A DNA stretch of 64,000 bases, taken from contig NC_135040.1 of NCBI RefSeq assembly GCF_051020975.1, positions 4,209,501-4,273,500 on the forward strand. Reading direction: 5' to 3'. Position numbers and translations under genes: made by a program. This DNA comes from Osmia lignaria lignaria. Lineage: Eukaryota; Arthropoda; Insecta; Hymenoptera; Megachilidae. Shown here piece after piece: positions 12,251-24,434 of this stretch; the stretch's first letter is position 1, and each line of letters opens with the position of its first letter. The notes below the pieces were generated by a model. The model did not search any database, was not told where the DNA came from, and saw only the letters and a list, made by a program, of their open reading frames with translations.

Positions 12251-13921
12251 CCCTCTCCTGTCTTTTCACCCTTCCCCTGTCATTCCCGTGGCCTTCCTCT
12301 TTCTACCTCTCTCATTCTCTCTCTCTTTCTGTCCTTGGAACGTCAACCGACTTGGTCCTTCTCGCTCTCACCAGGTTCGTTTCTTTTCAACCCCTCGGTA
12401 TACACCTCCTCCAGCGGTTCCTTTGCCACCTTTGCTTCTCGCGGACCACCGCCACCCGGACCCACCCTCGTTGCTCCAGGAATTATATCGAAATACTATC
12501 AACACCCCTGTGTGTTTATAGAATTCTTTGTGCCCGGGTATCGGGTACCTGTGGAGAAAGTTACTCGCGCACATCCACGTGCCGCCTTCGAATTTTCTTT
12601 TTCCCTTGCCTTTTTCATCCGGATTTTGGCAACAGGGCGTACGCATGTCGGTTGGAGGGGAGAGATCGCCGCGAAGGACGAAGCGGAGAGAAACACAGGG
12701 AGGGTTGAATCGCGAGGAGAGGAAGAGGGACGCGGGAAAGGGAGAGAGAGGGAAGCTTGTCCCGGGTCCGCCATGCGGAAACCTATCTCAACCTAGTACT
12801 CCATGGGTCCGCGGTAACTAACCGTCAGTCCGGGAAAATTCTCCCTTTTATGGTCGTGCCTTTTGGTCCTGCCACTCTCTCCACCCCCTTTCTACCCCCC
12901 GGCCCTCGAAAACCCTACCACCCTTTTCGCTCGCGACTGTTCTTTTCCTGCATTGTACGCGCGATGTCGATAATTCTGCGCGATATTCAACGCGAGATCG
13001 AACCGGTTGCCATTCGCGAGACATTCGTTTCGGTTAAAAATCGGCCGCGTGATTTCTTGAAAGAGTTATCCACCCGTCTGTATAAATAAATAGGAAATAA
13101 ATTCGTTACCGGTGATTTAGGCTGATTGTTACAACGAAAGAAAAATAAATAACTCCTTTTTCGTTCGAATTAATCACGATGTTCATTAGCGATCGCATTG
13201 AAAATAAACAGCCTGTGTCCCGCGTTATCGTATTGATGTTCTACAAATTAACGAAATTAATTACTTGGTAATTTACACGGGCACAACTAATACCAAACGG
13301 CCACTGTGATTGATAACGATTCTCTTTGACGAATAAAACGCGTACGTGGGAGCCGTTCGCAAAAAGCATATTCTCGTTGTCGCAATTCTACGGTCGAATT
13401 TTCGACGACAGAACGAATGCACATTGTAATTGCGTGAAAACGTATCGGAGCTTTATATCTTTGGTGATTATGCCGTGCGATCGTAGCCGAACAACGCGGT
13501 AAATTTTCACGAGAGCGTGTAACGGTGTTAATTCTCGTTAACGAACGAAATTATCGAGCAAGCGGATTGTGGCCATGATAGCGAATTATATTTCCTGCTT
13601 TGCGTGGAAATATTTGCTGACCGTTTGAAAATTGAAGCAGACCTACGTACATTGTGTTTTTTAATCTCTTCATCGTTTTATTCCCGGGTAATCGAAATTT
13701 GATTGAAATCGATCGTTCGATCGGATAGATAGATTTGTAAGAAAGGAGTCAACGACTAAGAAAAGTATCTTCGATCCGAGGTAGATCAGGTTCAGGAGTA
13801 TCCGAAGAAACACGATACCACTGAGTCGCGAATTTCAGCAAGGATGCGATGGTGGTATCGAGCTTCCTCCGATTCGTAGGTCACCAGGTCGGATTTCATA
13901 GGTCTTTTGATTTTCGCTCAC

Positions 13922-14045
13922 CTGTATCCTGTCCTCGGGCAGATCGGTTCGAAGGCTGAGCATCTCGCGGGCATACACGTCAGGATAATGGGCTTCCTTG
14001 AACGCTGCCTCCAGCTCCTCCAGCTGCTGTGACGTGAAGATCGTC
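13922..14045 (-). CDS. Vsx: Vsx homeobox gene, coding exon 3 (homeodomain helices 1 and 2)
   Basis: This is a 124-nt minus-strand exon between a TTGCTCCAG acceptor and a GTGAGC donor. Its first base completes Arg5 of the homeodomain (AG|G); 41 codons follow, TIFTSQQLEELEAAFKEAHY then PDVYAREMLSLRTDLPEDRIQ, which are homeodomain residues 6-46. The core residues Leu16 and Phe20 are present. HYPDVYAREMLSL and TDLPEDRIQ are signatures of the Vsx family. The exon ends in phase 0 and joins exon 4 as RIQ|VWFQN. Gln11 and Ala18 stand where I recall Tyr and Lys in most Vsx proteins. There is no stop or frameshift, so this is an intact gene rather than a pseudogene. Confidence 0.97.
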
Positions 14046-14834
14046 CTGGAGCAACAACCGTATGAACCTAGTTATATGCCATTACAGCTTTTCCCTTAAA
14101 GCTAGCCTACACTCAAAAGGTACAAAAGATTTGCACGTGTCAATCTTTAGGGTTTCTTCGGTAGAAAATTATGTCGAATCATTAGCTTTAACACTTTGAC
14201 TGTCAAGACTTTGAATCGGAAAAAGAATATTTGATAAAATTGAAGGCAGACAAATTTCAAAGGCAGTGAACGTGTTAAAGAAGATGGCTATCAATTTGAA
14301 TTCTTCGATTCCCTTTTTTCAAATTAAACAATTGTTTCACAAGACCAGGTTCGATCTGGGAAATCATCGAAGCAGAGAATTTTCAAAATATCCCAGCAAA
14401 ATCAACCTCTCCCGATAATTATATTTTTTTTCAGCAAATAATTTCAACATGAATTCGTTCATCTGATGTGCAATCATTGGCGAACGATGATTGGTATTGG
14501 ATTATCTGTCGCTTCAAAATTTCTGGGAACTCATTACCACGGGTAGGCGCCGATTACACGTCGAAAAGTTCGAAATGATGTGTGTATACGTTCGTTGGGA
14601 ATAAATTTATCATTATTGCGAACGATTGTTCGGCGGATAATTAAGGGAGAACGCGGAAGAATAATCCCCCGGATGGAACGTCGAAAATTTTCCCACTGGT
14701 TATTAATTATTCGCCGTTTCTATCGCGTTGATTTTATAGAACGATCCGATTTTTTCTGTTTAATATTTTAATTAAGAACGAAGATAACGGTAAACTTAAA
14801 AAACTGTTGGCTGATGTTCGGGTGAGACACTCAC
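14046..14834 (-). other. Vsx intron 2 (789 bp), splits the homeobox at Arg5
   Basis: The donor is GTGAGT (14834-14829) and the acceptor CTCCAG (14051-14046), minus strand. The intron divides codon 5 of the homeodomain in phase 2. It contains a 91-bp TTAA-flanked MITE (14188-14278), AT-rich sequence and no exon-like segment. A 63-codon plus-strand open frame at 14580-14771 shows no recognisable domain and is taken as chance. Confidence 0.88.
14188..14278. mobile_element. TTAA MITE, family B-like (91 bp) inside Vsx intron 2
   Basis: Exact TTAA flanks both sides. The left terminus is CACTTTGACTGTC; the reverse complement of the right is CACGTTCACTGCC, matching at 10 of 13 positions. The termini resemble those of the 4042-4186 element, but the interior is shorter and unrelated by eye. 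It sits between the two exons that encode the N-terminal arm and helix 1 of the homeodomain. Confidence 0.5.
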
Positions 14835-14925
14835 CTATGACGGCGCTTCTTTTTCTTCTTTTTGCTGAAACCAGAGAGACCGTCGACGGTGAAGTCTTTT
14901 CCCGACTCTATATTGTGCCCCACAC
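14835..14925 (-). CDS. Vsx: Vsx homeobox gene, coding exon 2 (basic linker, start of homeodomain)
   Basis: This is a 91-nt minus-strand exon with a TTTCAG acceptor and a GTGAGT donor. Two bases complete a Gly codon started in exon 1, 29 codons follow, and AG is left to begin Arg5 of the homeodomain. The peptide is VGHNIESGKDFTVDGLSGFS followed by KKKKKKRRH. The lysine/arginine run is the likely nuclear localisation signal and the N-terminal arm of the homeodomain, which contacts the minor groove. The other two frames contain stops, so the phase is forced. The exon was too short to be found as a long open frame; it was recognised from the basic run ending in RRHR, which leads straight into TIFTS in exon 3. 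Confidence 0.93.
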
Positions 14926-16084
14926 CTGAAACAGTATCATTAAAATCACTCACTTCGAACATGATGATCGTCGAAGAATTTATGCAACTGATTCACAGTG
15001 GAACGTCTTCAATGACGATCAAATTGAAATAATTAATAGTGTTTTTGTGAAAAAATCTTTGGTTAGCGTGTAGTAACGATCCATTAGACTTGATGCTCAT
15101 CATTTCATAGCATCGAGTGTAATTGATAATTATACACGCCGCTTTGTTCCAGCCGCGCGTACATCGAGGATCAAATTACCCATTATACCTGACTTGCCAA
15201 TGAATCGAGACCATACGTATCCCACGCAAATTATGCTCAACGAATGTTTAGCATGTATTAGCGTTTATCTCGTTGATTTTCCTTCCCCATCCTTCGATAT
15301 CAATTAACGAAAAAAATTAATCCTCGGTTAAAAAGCGAATTCAGGAAAGGATGATCAATTTAGAACGTTGTTATTTACAGTTTCCCAACGGCACAATTAA
15401 AACGAAGTAAAATACAGAGAAGAAGCTTTTCTACGTAACCCAAATTCGCCGAACACTTTTATCTCTTTTCCTGTTCCAATTTCACCCTTTGTAACTATCG
15501 ACACGCCACTAAGAAGCACACATTACGTAGTCCCACTTTCTCTGAAATTTCTCGTCAAACGTTTGCAACATCGAGTGTAAAGCGTCCCTGCCGAAAAGGG
15601 ATGAATAAAAAGTCAATTAACGACACGACCAGTTTCGATCGTGGGAAATAGAGAGAAATTTCCTCTCTTGCTCGATATCGACTGTCGTTGCGAGGACTTG
15701 ACATTCGATATTCCGTCAGAATACCCGGAAAATGTATTACCGATAACGGAGTTTCCTACGGCGCGATGGAGTGGCTTCGAAGGAAAAAATTGGCGCGAGG
15801 GAAAAGAGGAAAAGGGGGTAAGTCACGAAAGCCTGTTGTCCGGTTGGTCGTGCATGGATTTTTCACATGAAAAATCCCGGGTTCTCCAATTACGGAGCAG
15901 CTAACGGTGCTTGTCTGATAGAGAAAGAGAAAGAGAGGCAGGATTTTTATATTTTCTCTTTTTTAAATATCTCGCTGGTGACTCGACGATTGGTGCACGC
16001 GTGGCGAGTAGTAAATGGCAGGTTTTTTTCCCCGGCCGCGGTAGAGAGGCAGAAAATTAGAAAGGTTTCGCGGGAGCGGGCAGG

Positions 16085-16320
16085 CGGACAGGACCCGTGG
16101 CCCGAAATTAATTATCAATTATAAATTAATTTCGAATTAACGAGCGAAAACCGGCTCGACGTGGCGCGCGCCGCTCTTCCCACAATGAAACCCTCTCCCC
16201 GGGGCTAACTCGTTACTACAGTTGTTGGTGGTGCCGGTGCCGGTGCCGTTACTACCGACGGCTAATTAACTATTAATTAAGAGCTTAATTCCAATTATAC
16301 GTGTTCTTCGACTAATTGGA
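16085..16320. promoter_or_regulatory. Dense TAAT/ATTA clusters
   Basis: Overlapping ATTAATTA, TAATTAAC and AATTAATTT words occur at 16105-16140 and 16261-16320, separated by a GC-rich segment with a GGTGCC triplet repeat (16226-16246). It lies 1.2-1.4 kb from Vsx exon 2 in intron 1. Confidence 0.35.
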
Positions 16321-18029
16321 TCCACGAAACGCATTGCTGACGTCATATTCACGATTACTTCATACGTCGTCCTACATTTTTCCACGATGTTATTTATTTT
16401 CATTACAAAATTTTGCATATTTTTCTAACGAGTAATTGTATAATTACTTTCTGGTCAGTCGGTACGTTCGAAGGAAAAATTTTATTACAAATTTGTTAAA
16501 TTCTTGATGGAATAAAACAAATGGTCAACGATTCGGTGGACCGCTGGGAAATGTACAATGTGGCTTTTCTGTGGGAATTCACGATTGAGTTTGAGCAACG
16601 AGAATCGCATTGGATAAATTGTTAGGTAGAAAAATAAAGTGTTTCAACTTTGTATAAGTCACAGTCAAAGCTAGTTTTCCGAACGCGTGAACATCGGGAA
16701 AAGGCCGGAGAAGCAAAAGAGGAATTCCGTGTTGAATTTTTTCGAGTCGAGTTGTTTCACGGTTGCTCGCGACCCACCACGCATACAAGGCGAAAATAGC
16801 GAAGGCTGCTTTTGTAAAGCATTGTTAATTCTTCCTTGTTCGTCTCGCGTTTTGCTCTTTTGCATTCGTTTCGTTGCTTGTGTTTCACCGCTCTCCCTTT
16901 TTTTTCAAAATGCTTCCTCAAAGCCAAAGGAAGAACAGCGTATTCCAACTATTGGCGACGTCCTTTCGAAAGGGAATGAAAGGAATTTGATTAAAAATGA
17001 AAGAAATTCACTGTTTTCGGATGAATCTTCTATCGAAGGGCAACTAATTAAACATTTGCAAATGATTCTAATTCGTGATTATTTTCAATGGAAATTTTCG
17101 TTCCTTATAAATTCGACAAGTAGGAAAGTATTCCTGCTGGATTGCGAAGACGAAAAACTTAATGAGGAAGCGTCGGGTGCATTCAGTCGATTCAGACAAA
17201 TTTCTCGCGTGCGAGTTTAATTTTATCCGGTGTTTCTTCTCGAAGCATACAGGAACTTCTGCAGCGGTCAAAAGTACCTTTTCGACTTTTTCCCTTTATT
17301 TTACAGTGGAAAATAATTTATTTCTGGGCCGAAAGAATAATTGAAGTAGACTGGCAGCAGTGATTGCAAGAAAAATTGATATAACATTGCCTGAAAATCG
17401 TGCAACGACCTGGATAGAAAATAAATATTTGAGGCTCGAGACGGTTCGCGCGATACATTGTTTTACAAGATCGTAGAGAGGCCTCTTTGCGCCACCCTGC
17501 GCCGCGTTTCTTCCTGCTCCCAGTTTAAGTACGCTTATTTTGTACCGCGAACGGACGTCGAACCGATCGCTTTACGCGTCGATCCAGAGAAAGCTGAAGA
17601 AAGAAAATTGAACTGTCACTCCTGCTTTCCAAGAAACACCAGTCTTCCGAAACATCGGAGAGAAATATAATTCAATGCTGAAGATGAGAGCACGATATTT
17701 AATATCATCCCCTTTGAATATTTCAAAAGAAAGAATCGACCATTCTCCACTGGAAGCTTCCTCCAAGACAAGTGAAAATATTTTCCCCCAGGTTCCAAGT
17801 GAAATATAACCTTCCTCGTCACGGAATAAAACAATCGTTTCGCATAATTTTGGAAAGCTAGAAAATATTGTAATCCAGTGTGGGAGTGCGTTTTCCACGG
17901 GTCAGGAATGATCGATATTAGAGGCAGCAGGAAGCGTCAGGATGGCTAAGTAGGAGGCTGTAACCGAATCGATTAATCAAATCCAGTTAGCTATTAACTA
18001 GAGAGACACGTTTGCCCTCTACCCTGTTA

Positions 18030-18061
18030 CATATGTATACATATACATATATATATATATT
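18030..18061. repeat. (AT)n / (ATAC) microsatellite
   Basis: ATATGTATACATATACATAT followed by a pure AT run, in Vsx intron 1. Confidence 0.9.
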
Positions 18062-18885
18062 CAAGGAACGAGGGAACATTTCTCTCCTCTAATTTGTCCT
18101 GGATCTAATCCGTTCGTAGTGCACTCGAACATCGTGGGATGTCGCGACCTCCCTCGGGAACTTCAACTAGGGAGACACTGTTTGTGCACGTAGCCACTTG
18201 AGAAGAAATTGTTTTTAATCTCCTCGACGAGAGAACTGGCAAGATTACACGCCAGTCCTTCCTATTACGAATTAATCGTCATCGTTTTATTGGATTCGAG
18301 GGTGGATCTGGGGCTGATTAGCTTCGCGTCAAAATGAGGGTAGCTGCAAGATCTTAATATTTCAATGAAGAAAATAATTTTACAATAGGATAACAAATCC
18401 TTGTCAATTTTCAAGGGTTGATATTTTCTAACATATATACCCCCTGACTAAACGACTTCATCCCCCTTATACATAATATCATTCACGATAGTATCTTCTG
18501 CAACTGGTTACCGATAAAAAACAAAGAAACGCAGTAGCTTCCGAGAAAACTTTGCACAATCTTGCCGGGTAGCGAGCGTGGTAGACTTTGTGCGCGTAGA
18601 GAGTCAGCCTCGAGTAAGAGTCGGCTCTCGAAACACCCTCTCGCGTGAAAACAGTGGTAGTTTCCTCGCTAAATATATTCACGCCATGCGTACGTACACT
18701 CGAAGGCTCGGGGTAGGGTTGTTTCACACACGAACACCATCAAACCCTCTAAGGATGATTACACGAAGATTCCTTCGCACACCCTCGCGGCTGTTCGGGG
18801 TGTGCGCGCGTTCGAAGATGTTGAGAAAACGATGGGTAAGAGTGTGTTAGTGTCTGGTGGAGCGTCGAGGAGAGGGTCGCGAGAG

Positions 18886-18912
18886 ATGGTGGCGATGGTG
18901 GTGGTGGTGGTT
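18886..18912. repeat. (GGT)n microsatellite
   Basis: GGT triplets with one GAT interruption, in Vsx intron 1. Confidence 0.85.
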
Positions 18913-19009
18913 GCGAGTTGGTGTTCCTAAGCGAGGGTGTGCGCGTTGCCGTCGGGTTCCAGGGTGGTTTGCAGGGTGGTTGCGATCGGTGTGTGTCGGC
19001 GGCAGGCCG

Positions 19010-19056
19010 GTTACCAGGCAACCGGCAATAAAGGAGCGTGGATAGCCAATGGCGGC
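19010..19056. promoter_or_regulatory. X-box-like (RFX) site followed by CCAAT box
   Basis: GTTACC-A-GGCAAC at 19010-19022 matches the two half-sites of an RFX X-box with a one-base spacer. AGCCAATGGCGG follows at about 19043. The neighbourhood is GC-rich. It lies in Vsx intron 1. Confidence 0.35.
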
Positions 19057-19443
19057 CCTCAATACACCCCTTCGTCTAACACGGCTTGTTTTCCGTGCTT
19101 AAGAGCGAGACAGAAGGAGCTTTTGCTTTAGTAGCTGTTAAGACCTTAAACCCGTGGCCTTGCTTGCCTGGCTGGCTGGCTGGCTGCCTTCCTTGCGCTC
19201 GAACCTAATAGAACCTCTTTAGAACCTGGGGGCCCGTGTTTCTTCGATAATTGATATTCTAATCCCGCTGGATGCCGCCTCTGATCGAACCCCATGGAAA
19301 TCGGGTTCGACCTTGCACCGGACACCCTGAGATTATTTTTCTTCATCTCTGCTGAGTATATATTTATTGAACGAAAATTGTGAAAAAATGGCAATGATAT
19401 AAATTTTCTTCCTTGCGAATCATTTCCAATAGCGTCGCAAAAT

Positions 19444-19458
19444 CCCCCCCCCCCCCCC
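19444..19458. repeat. Poly-C run (15)
   Basis: A homopolymer, in Vsx intron 1. The length in the assembly may be unreliable. Confidence 0.9.
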
Positions 19459-22400
19459 GTTCCGTTTATTCCGGCTACGCATCTGTGCCCCCTTTCGACC
19501 CGCAGCTCGACGAAATTGAGTCCAGCTGGACAGAGGACAGAAGACGAGCCGGAAGAAGAGTCGTTTGTAGAAAGGGAAGGCCACGGAACGAGAAGTTTAC
19601 ATCGGGCAAATGGGAAAGGCGCGAAGCGTTAGCGGAAAGAGGGGTGGGTACATGGTTGTTACACAGTGGCCTGGTGTGCACGGGTGTCCCATGGGGAAGG
19701 CGAAGGTAGCACGTAGCACACCCCTGGGACGTCTTCTGCCGTCACTTGTCCGTATTAAACCAGGGTACTAATCCTGAAATTTAATTTGAAAATCTTTTCA
19801 TGGCACCGCCCCGTACTCCGTGCTCTACCCTTCCACCTCCGTGCATCGCGAAGACGTTTTAAACCCGGGAATTACCCGGTCCTTTTGTGTCTGATAATTG
19901 AAAATTCGTTTCCGTCCGAGGACGGATAAATGCCCTTTCGTGGATTCATCGTGAAATTACCTCGTCGCCTGGCGAATGAGACGACAGCACTCGTCTTTGC
20001 GTCGTTTCACCAAACGCTCTCCCGTCCCTTAAGAAAATATTATATTCAATTCAGATTGAAATTAAGGGGGTGATTATCACGATGAAAAAACTGAGAAGCT
20101 TTAATACATATTTCTTTCAATAACACTCGATTGAAAAACAAATTCTTGAAAGAGTGTCCTTTCGTGAAACGCAATCGATTACTCGCCCCGATGTTCATAG
20201 GTCAACCGTTCGTCGAGAAATTGCTTAGTCTTCCAACCCCATCCTGTGCGAAAACGACGTTACGCATCAATTTGATACGGCAAACACGCACTTTATATCC
20301 TTTCTCCGAAAAGTAATGCATGAAAAATAACGTTAGAGGAAATTATTTTCTCGCATTTTTTTCTCTGCTTACAAATAGCTTTATTAAGAATGAATAATAA
20401 AGCCACGTCGAGGCGCCCGGTAGAAATACCCGTACGTGGTCCCCGATCTACAGTATAAATTATTCAAGATCCCTTCGTAGTAATCATTTCGTGTCATTTC
20501 TATCTTGTCAATCAACGAACAATCAAAAAATATTCATACTTGTCGATTGATCCTTGAAAAGGATGAATTACAAACGTTTCTAGAGTCAGCAACACGTTTT
20601 CCAGGACCCGTTGCGAAGTACACTTGAAAAATGCATCGAGCCAGGAATTATTTATCGAACGCGTGAAACATGTAACGTGGTCGTTTACATAGCCGAAAGG
20701 GCGAATGGAGCGTATCCGAGTGCAGTGGCGATGCTCGGATACATCCCGAGGGATGTTTCGGTAGATTAGGGACCCTCGAGGCCGGGATAGTTTTGCTGCA
20801 CCATGTAACACGGTGTAAAACACTTGTAACAGACCGGCAAGCAGCTTAGGGTGGTAAGCTGCTAATGCTTCCACGATGTTTTCGGGGTCGAATTAATTTG
20901 GTCGGTTCGATCGCTGGCCCTCTGGAGATTCGCTCGATTCGCTTCGCGAGTTTCCCTTTGCCTCGCAATTTTCCCTCCTTTTTTTTTTTTCATCTTCCAT
21001 AAGCGATCGGTTCCAAGATATTCTTGTCTTCTTTCCACATCTCTTCGTTTTCCCCGTTTCCTGATTGAGATTAGGAAAAATTTCTAACAGGTTTCATTCT
21101 CTTTACAACTTCCGTCTCGCTTGTTATCAATTCATTTTCCTCGCGACGGAGATACAAAGAACGGCCAACGAGGACGTGAAATCGCGAGGAACGGGGGGCC
21201 GAGAGAGGGGACGGTAATTATTTTCAGATACAACGTTCGAGTATTCCCGACAATGATAACGAAGACGAATAATTAATGAAGACGAGTTTTCTTCTAAGCG
21301 CGGCAGGAAATCACGTTGTTCCTAGGGCCGAACGATTCCCGTTCGTATCGCGAGCATTCGCGTGCATAATACGGCAGTAATTAAATTCTCGAATAAAAAA
21401 AAACCAGTTCCCTCCGACCGGTTATTTCGCGAAAAACGCGACGGGGTTTAATCACGGTTACCGGTGAAACGCGTTTCATCGATCTGGGATCGCACAATCG
21501 GACGGCCTGGCCCCACTTTCAATGGGCGATAATTAATGAATAGGACGAGAAGCCGAAAAATAAAAAAAAAAGAGAGAGTGAGAGAGAGTGATGGAAGAAG
21601 GAAAAGAAAACACGAGGAAAAAGGAAAGAAAAGAAAAGAATAACGAATTCTACGTGGGCGTACTTCTTGGAAGCGCTTCTCGACTCTTTTACCCTCGACT
21701 AACCCGCTCTGTTTCTCCGATTCTTCTTCCCTTTTCTTCTCTTTTTTTCCTCCATGGGTTTCTTCGCGCCTCGTGGTCAGAAACGTGTTTTCACGCGCGT
21801 CTCGAACCATTCTCCGTGACCCGCGGTGGCCATGCTCGAAATTCGACCCCTATACGAAATGGTGTGAATATTATGATGGCCACGCATTCAGGTGCCAGCG
21901 AAGAACAATGGACGAAGTGTTGATTGCCCGAAAACAACGCAGGTTTTTTTTTATTAACCTTCGCCGTACCTACGTACTTTGTTCCATGCTGCCCGAGCGA
22001 GGCCACTGGTCCTCCTCGCAGGATGTTCAAGGATTTCTTACTCGTCCATCGAGCAGACAGGCCTCTTCCATCGATCGAAACGGCACATTTCTCCAAACTC
22101 TCGAATGGAGTTAAAATTGAAAATTTTAATTGAAAATTGAAAACTTGGCAAGATTTTCTCTCCAAGGATAGCAGAGCTCCGGGTTTTTTTCGAGTTTACG
22201 AGGAGAAGGCACTTGAAAATTACGCCAGCACGAGCAATTGCCCCTTTTAACGTGACCAGGCTCTTTCAAGCAGCGTTCGCGGATGAATGAAGAGAAGCTC
22301 GTGGCTCTAGCAGCTCGTCACAAGTGAATCGAACGTGGCAAATGGGCCGAAAGGTGGCGGCTAGAAGAACTCGAAGCTCTCCGCGTGAATCGTAAAAAGA

Positions 22401-23149
22401 TAGAGAAACGACACGGTCCATTCACGCGTCCAATTAATACTGAAAATTGCAGCTATCAGGCTTTGAAAGTGGCTGACGGAAAAGGTTGAAACACGGTGAA
22501 AGAAGACTCAACGACGAGCTGGTAAACAAGAGAGGATGCTAGCTGCTTCTCGCGCCCGATGTCTGGCCACCTTCCGTCACGTTACATTAAACACTTAACG
22601 CTGGTGGCCACGCGACCTTTCCGTTAGGGCAGGCCAGGCGAAACGCATAATTACGAGTCCTGGAAGGGAAGCGAAGAGGTTGTCGGTAGGTTAGAGAGAA
22701 GCCGCGACGCGGTAAGGGACGTTTTTAAAACGACGGACCAGATAGAGCGACGGAGAGGCGAGGACGGGACGGCAATTCCCGAAATAAATTCACTTCCAGC
22801 ACGTGTGCGGTGCAGCTTCGCTTCGACTGACAACCCTTTACGTAATATACGAACAGAGAAAGAGCCAGCCCGAACAAATGGAACAGAGACATTCGAGCGA
22901 CGCGGCGAGAGATAGACGAAGGGTTGAAAGAACGACAGAGAAATGGCGAGTCGACGGGAATGAGAAAGAGAGAGCGAAGGGGTGGTAGCAGCACCCTCTC
23001 TAGCTAACGCTACCCCTTTCGACTGGGCAGTGCAGGCATAAGTCAGGAATTCCTGGCACGCGGTATATTGCGCGGGGGTGCTGGCCCGGCGGTTATAAGC
23101 TATAGTCTCCGGCCTGGCATGGCATGCACAGCCATTTACTTCATTATGT

Positions 23150-23163
23150 CATTAAGCTTAATG
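23150..23163. promoter_or_regulatory. Perfect palindrome CATTAAGCTTAATG
   Basis: A 14-bp perfect palindrome holding two ATTA half-sites, nested in GCCATT...AATGGC (23131-23165) and flanked by a 10-bp inverted pair GCTATAGTCT / AGACTATAGC (near 23099 and 23186). It lies in Vsx intron 1. Confidence 0.4.
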
Positions 23164-24365
23164 GCCCTGGCCCTAACACGCCACTAGACTATAGCCACTT
23201 CTACAGTTCGTCCCCATTAACTCCTATGCCCTCGCCGTCTACCCCCTACCCCTTCCTCCATTCACCGCCACCTCCTGTCCACCCACCGACGGTCCACTCT
23301 GCTCGTCTGCCACACACCGGCCGCCTGCCTCGCAATGAGCATCGACTTTACGCCGATGACCGGCGAAAATTGCTGGTAGCATCGTGGAAAATTTCACCGG
23401 GGTTTAGGGCCGAGATACAGCCACGGGGGATGTCGATGCTAAGAGGGCTGTTAGCTTGTTGTACATCAGACGCTCGATTACCAAATGTATCTGATGTGAC
23501 GTGAAAAAGTATCTATCAGAAAATGAAGCGTTCAGTTTCAGCAAGAGGAACGAACTGTCGTCGGACGGCGAGGGGAAAAAAAAAGGCGTACAAATTAATT
23601 CGGTCCTCTTCAGTCGCGGCGACTATTAGCACGTCACAAAACCGGTAAAAACGTTGGCGACGAAGCCGACGTCACGGGCGCCGGCTTTTAATTAGAGAAT
23701 CGCGAAAGAATCCCGGACACCGACGGGACAAAACTCACTCGTTAACGGGAGAGCTAAGTGGCCAGAGCCGCTGAATAATTGTTCGTAGCGAGAATAGCGC
23801 GGTGGAAAATCGTGTTGTTAATCCCGACGAGTGAAATCGAAATCGAAACGCGAGCATCCGGTAAGTCGGATGGTTAAATTTCGTAAATTTCCAACGGTAC
23901 TACCGCGAGTTTCATTTCGCCCCTTCGCCTAAGAGTGGAATAGATTTTATGCTGATGACCGGGCGAAATTGTCGGCAACGTATCGCGTTAAATTTACGGT
24001 ATTCATAAGAGTCGAGGCGCGATCATGTTACGCGGCACACGCCGCGCCGTTCCGAGCTTTCAAGCAACCCCTTCCAAATCCGAGCTCGATGGAGACGCGA
24101 GGGTGGCAAACTTGTTACACCGCTGCTTGGGGTTCTAATAATTGGAGAGCGCGGAGCCAACGTTCCGTCACTCCTGGACAAAAATATAACTTATCGGGGA
24201 ACGATACCAGCCTCGATTCCCCGTCATTCAAGTCTCGTTACGATCATTTCGATGAATCTCTTTCGGAGTACTCCAAACGACGTTTAGGAATATTCACAGC
24301 GAAGTGCAAAACCATTTTATAATAATATTAATATTTCTGTATTAATGTAAAATAATTTTTAAAGG

Positions 24366-24434
24366 AACAGTGTAAAATTTAAGAAATGAAATTAAAATTG
24401 GGCCTCTCTCCGTGGTCCGCCATCGGAGGTTTAA
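24366..24434 (+). mobile_element. MITE family A, 5'-truncated copy
   Basis: This copy carries the internal word ACAGTGTAAAATTTAAGAAA and the right-end core CTCTCTCCGTGGTCCGCC, and ends in TTTAA. No matching left terminus could be found upstream, so only the right part of the element is supported. It lies in Vsx intron 1. Confidence 0.6.

Larger units (their letters stand above)
123..13921 (-). other. Vsx intron 3 (about 13.8 kb), no other gene recognised
   Basis: The intron is bounded by a GTGAGC donor (13921-13916) and a TTTCCAG acceptor (129-123) on the minus strand. It holds a homeodomain-type inverted repeat 50 bp from exon 4 (171-189), two TTAA MITEs (4042-4186, 8431-8612), a purine-rich block (about 1985-2470), a GA repeat (7591-7630) and a GC-rich, CpG-rich block with paired CCAAT boxes (about 11570-12250). 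All the longer open frames here (for example 11859-12521 and 12050-12796, plus strand) have low-complexity Pro/Ser/Arg composition and overlap each other. I see no recognisable protein in 2800-4000, 4700-7500, 8650-11500 or 12800-13900. Confidence 0.85.

Noticed and set aside
11859..12796. Two overlapping plus-strand open frames of 220 and 248 codons
   Set aside because: They overlap in different frames in a CpG-rich block, with Pro/Ser/Arg low-complexity composition and no domain; long frames are expected where stop codons are rare.
16687..17220. Plus-strand open frame of 177 codons
   Set aside because: Starts at GTG; no domain seen.
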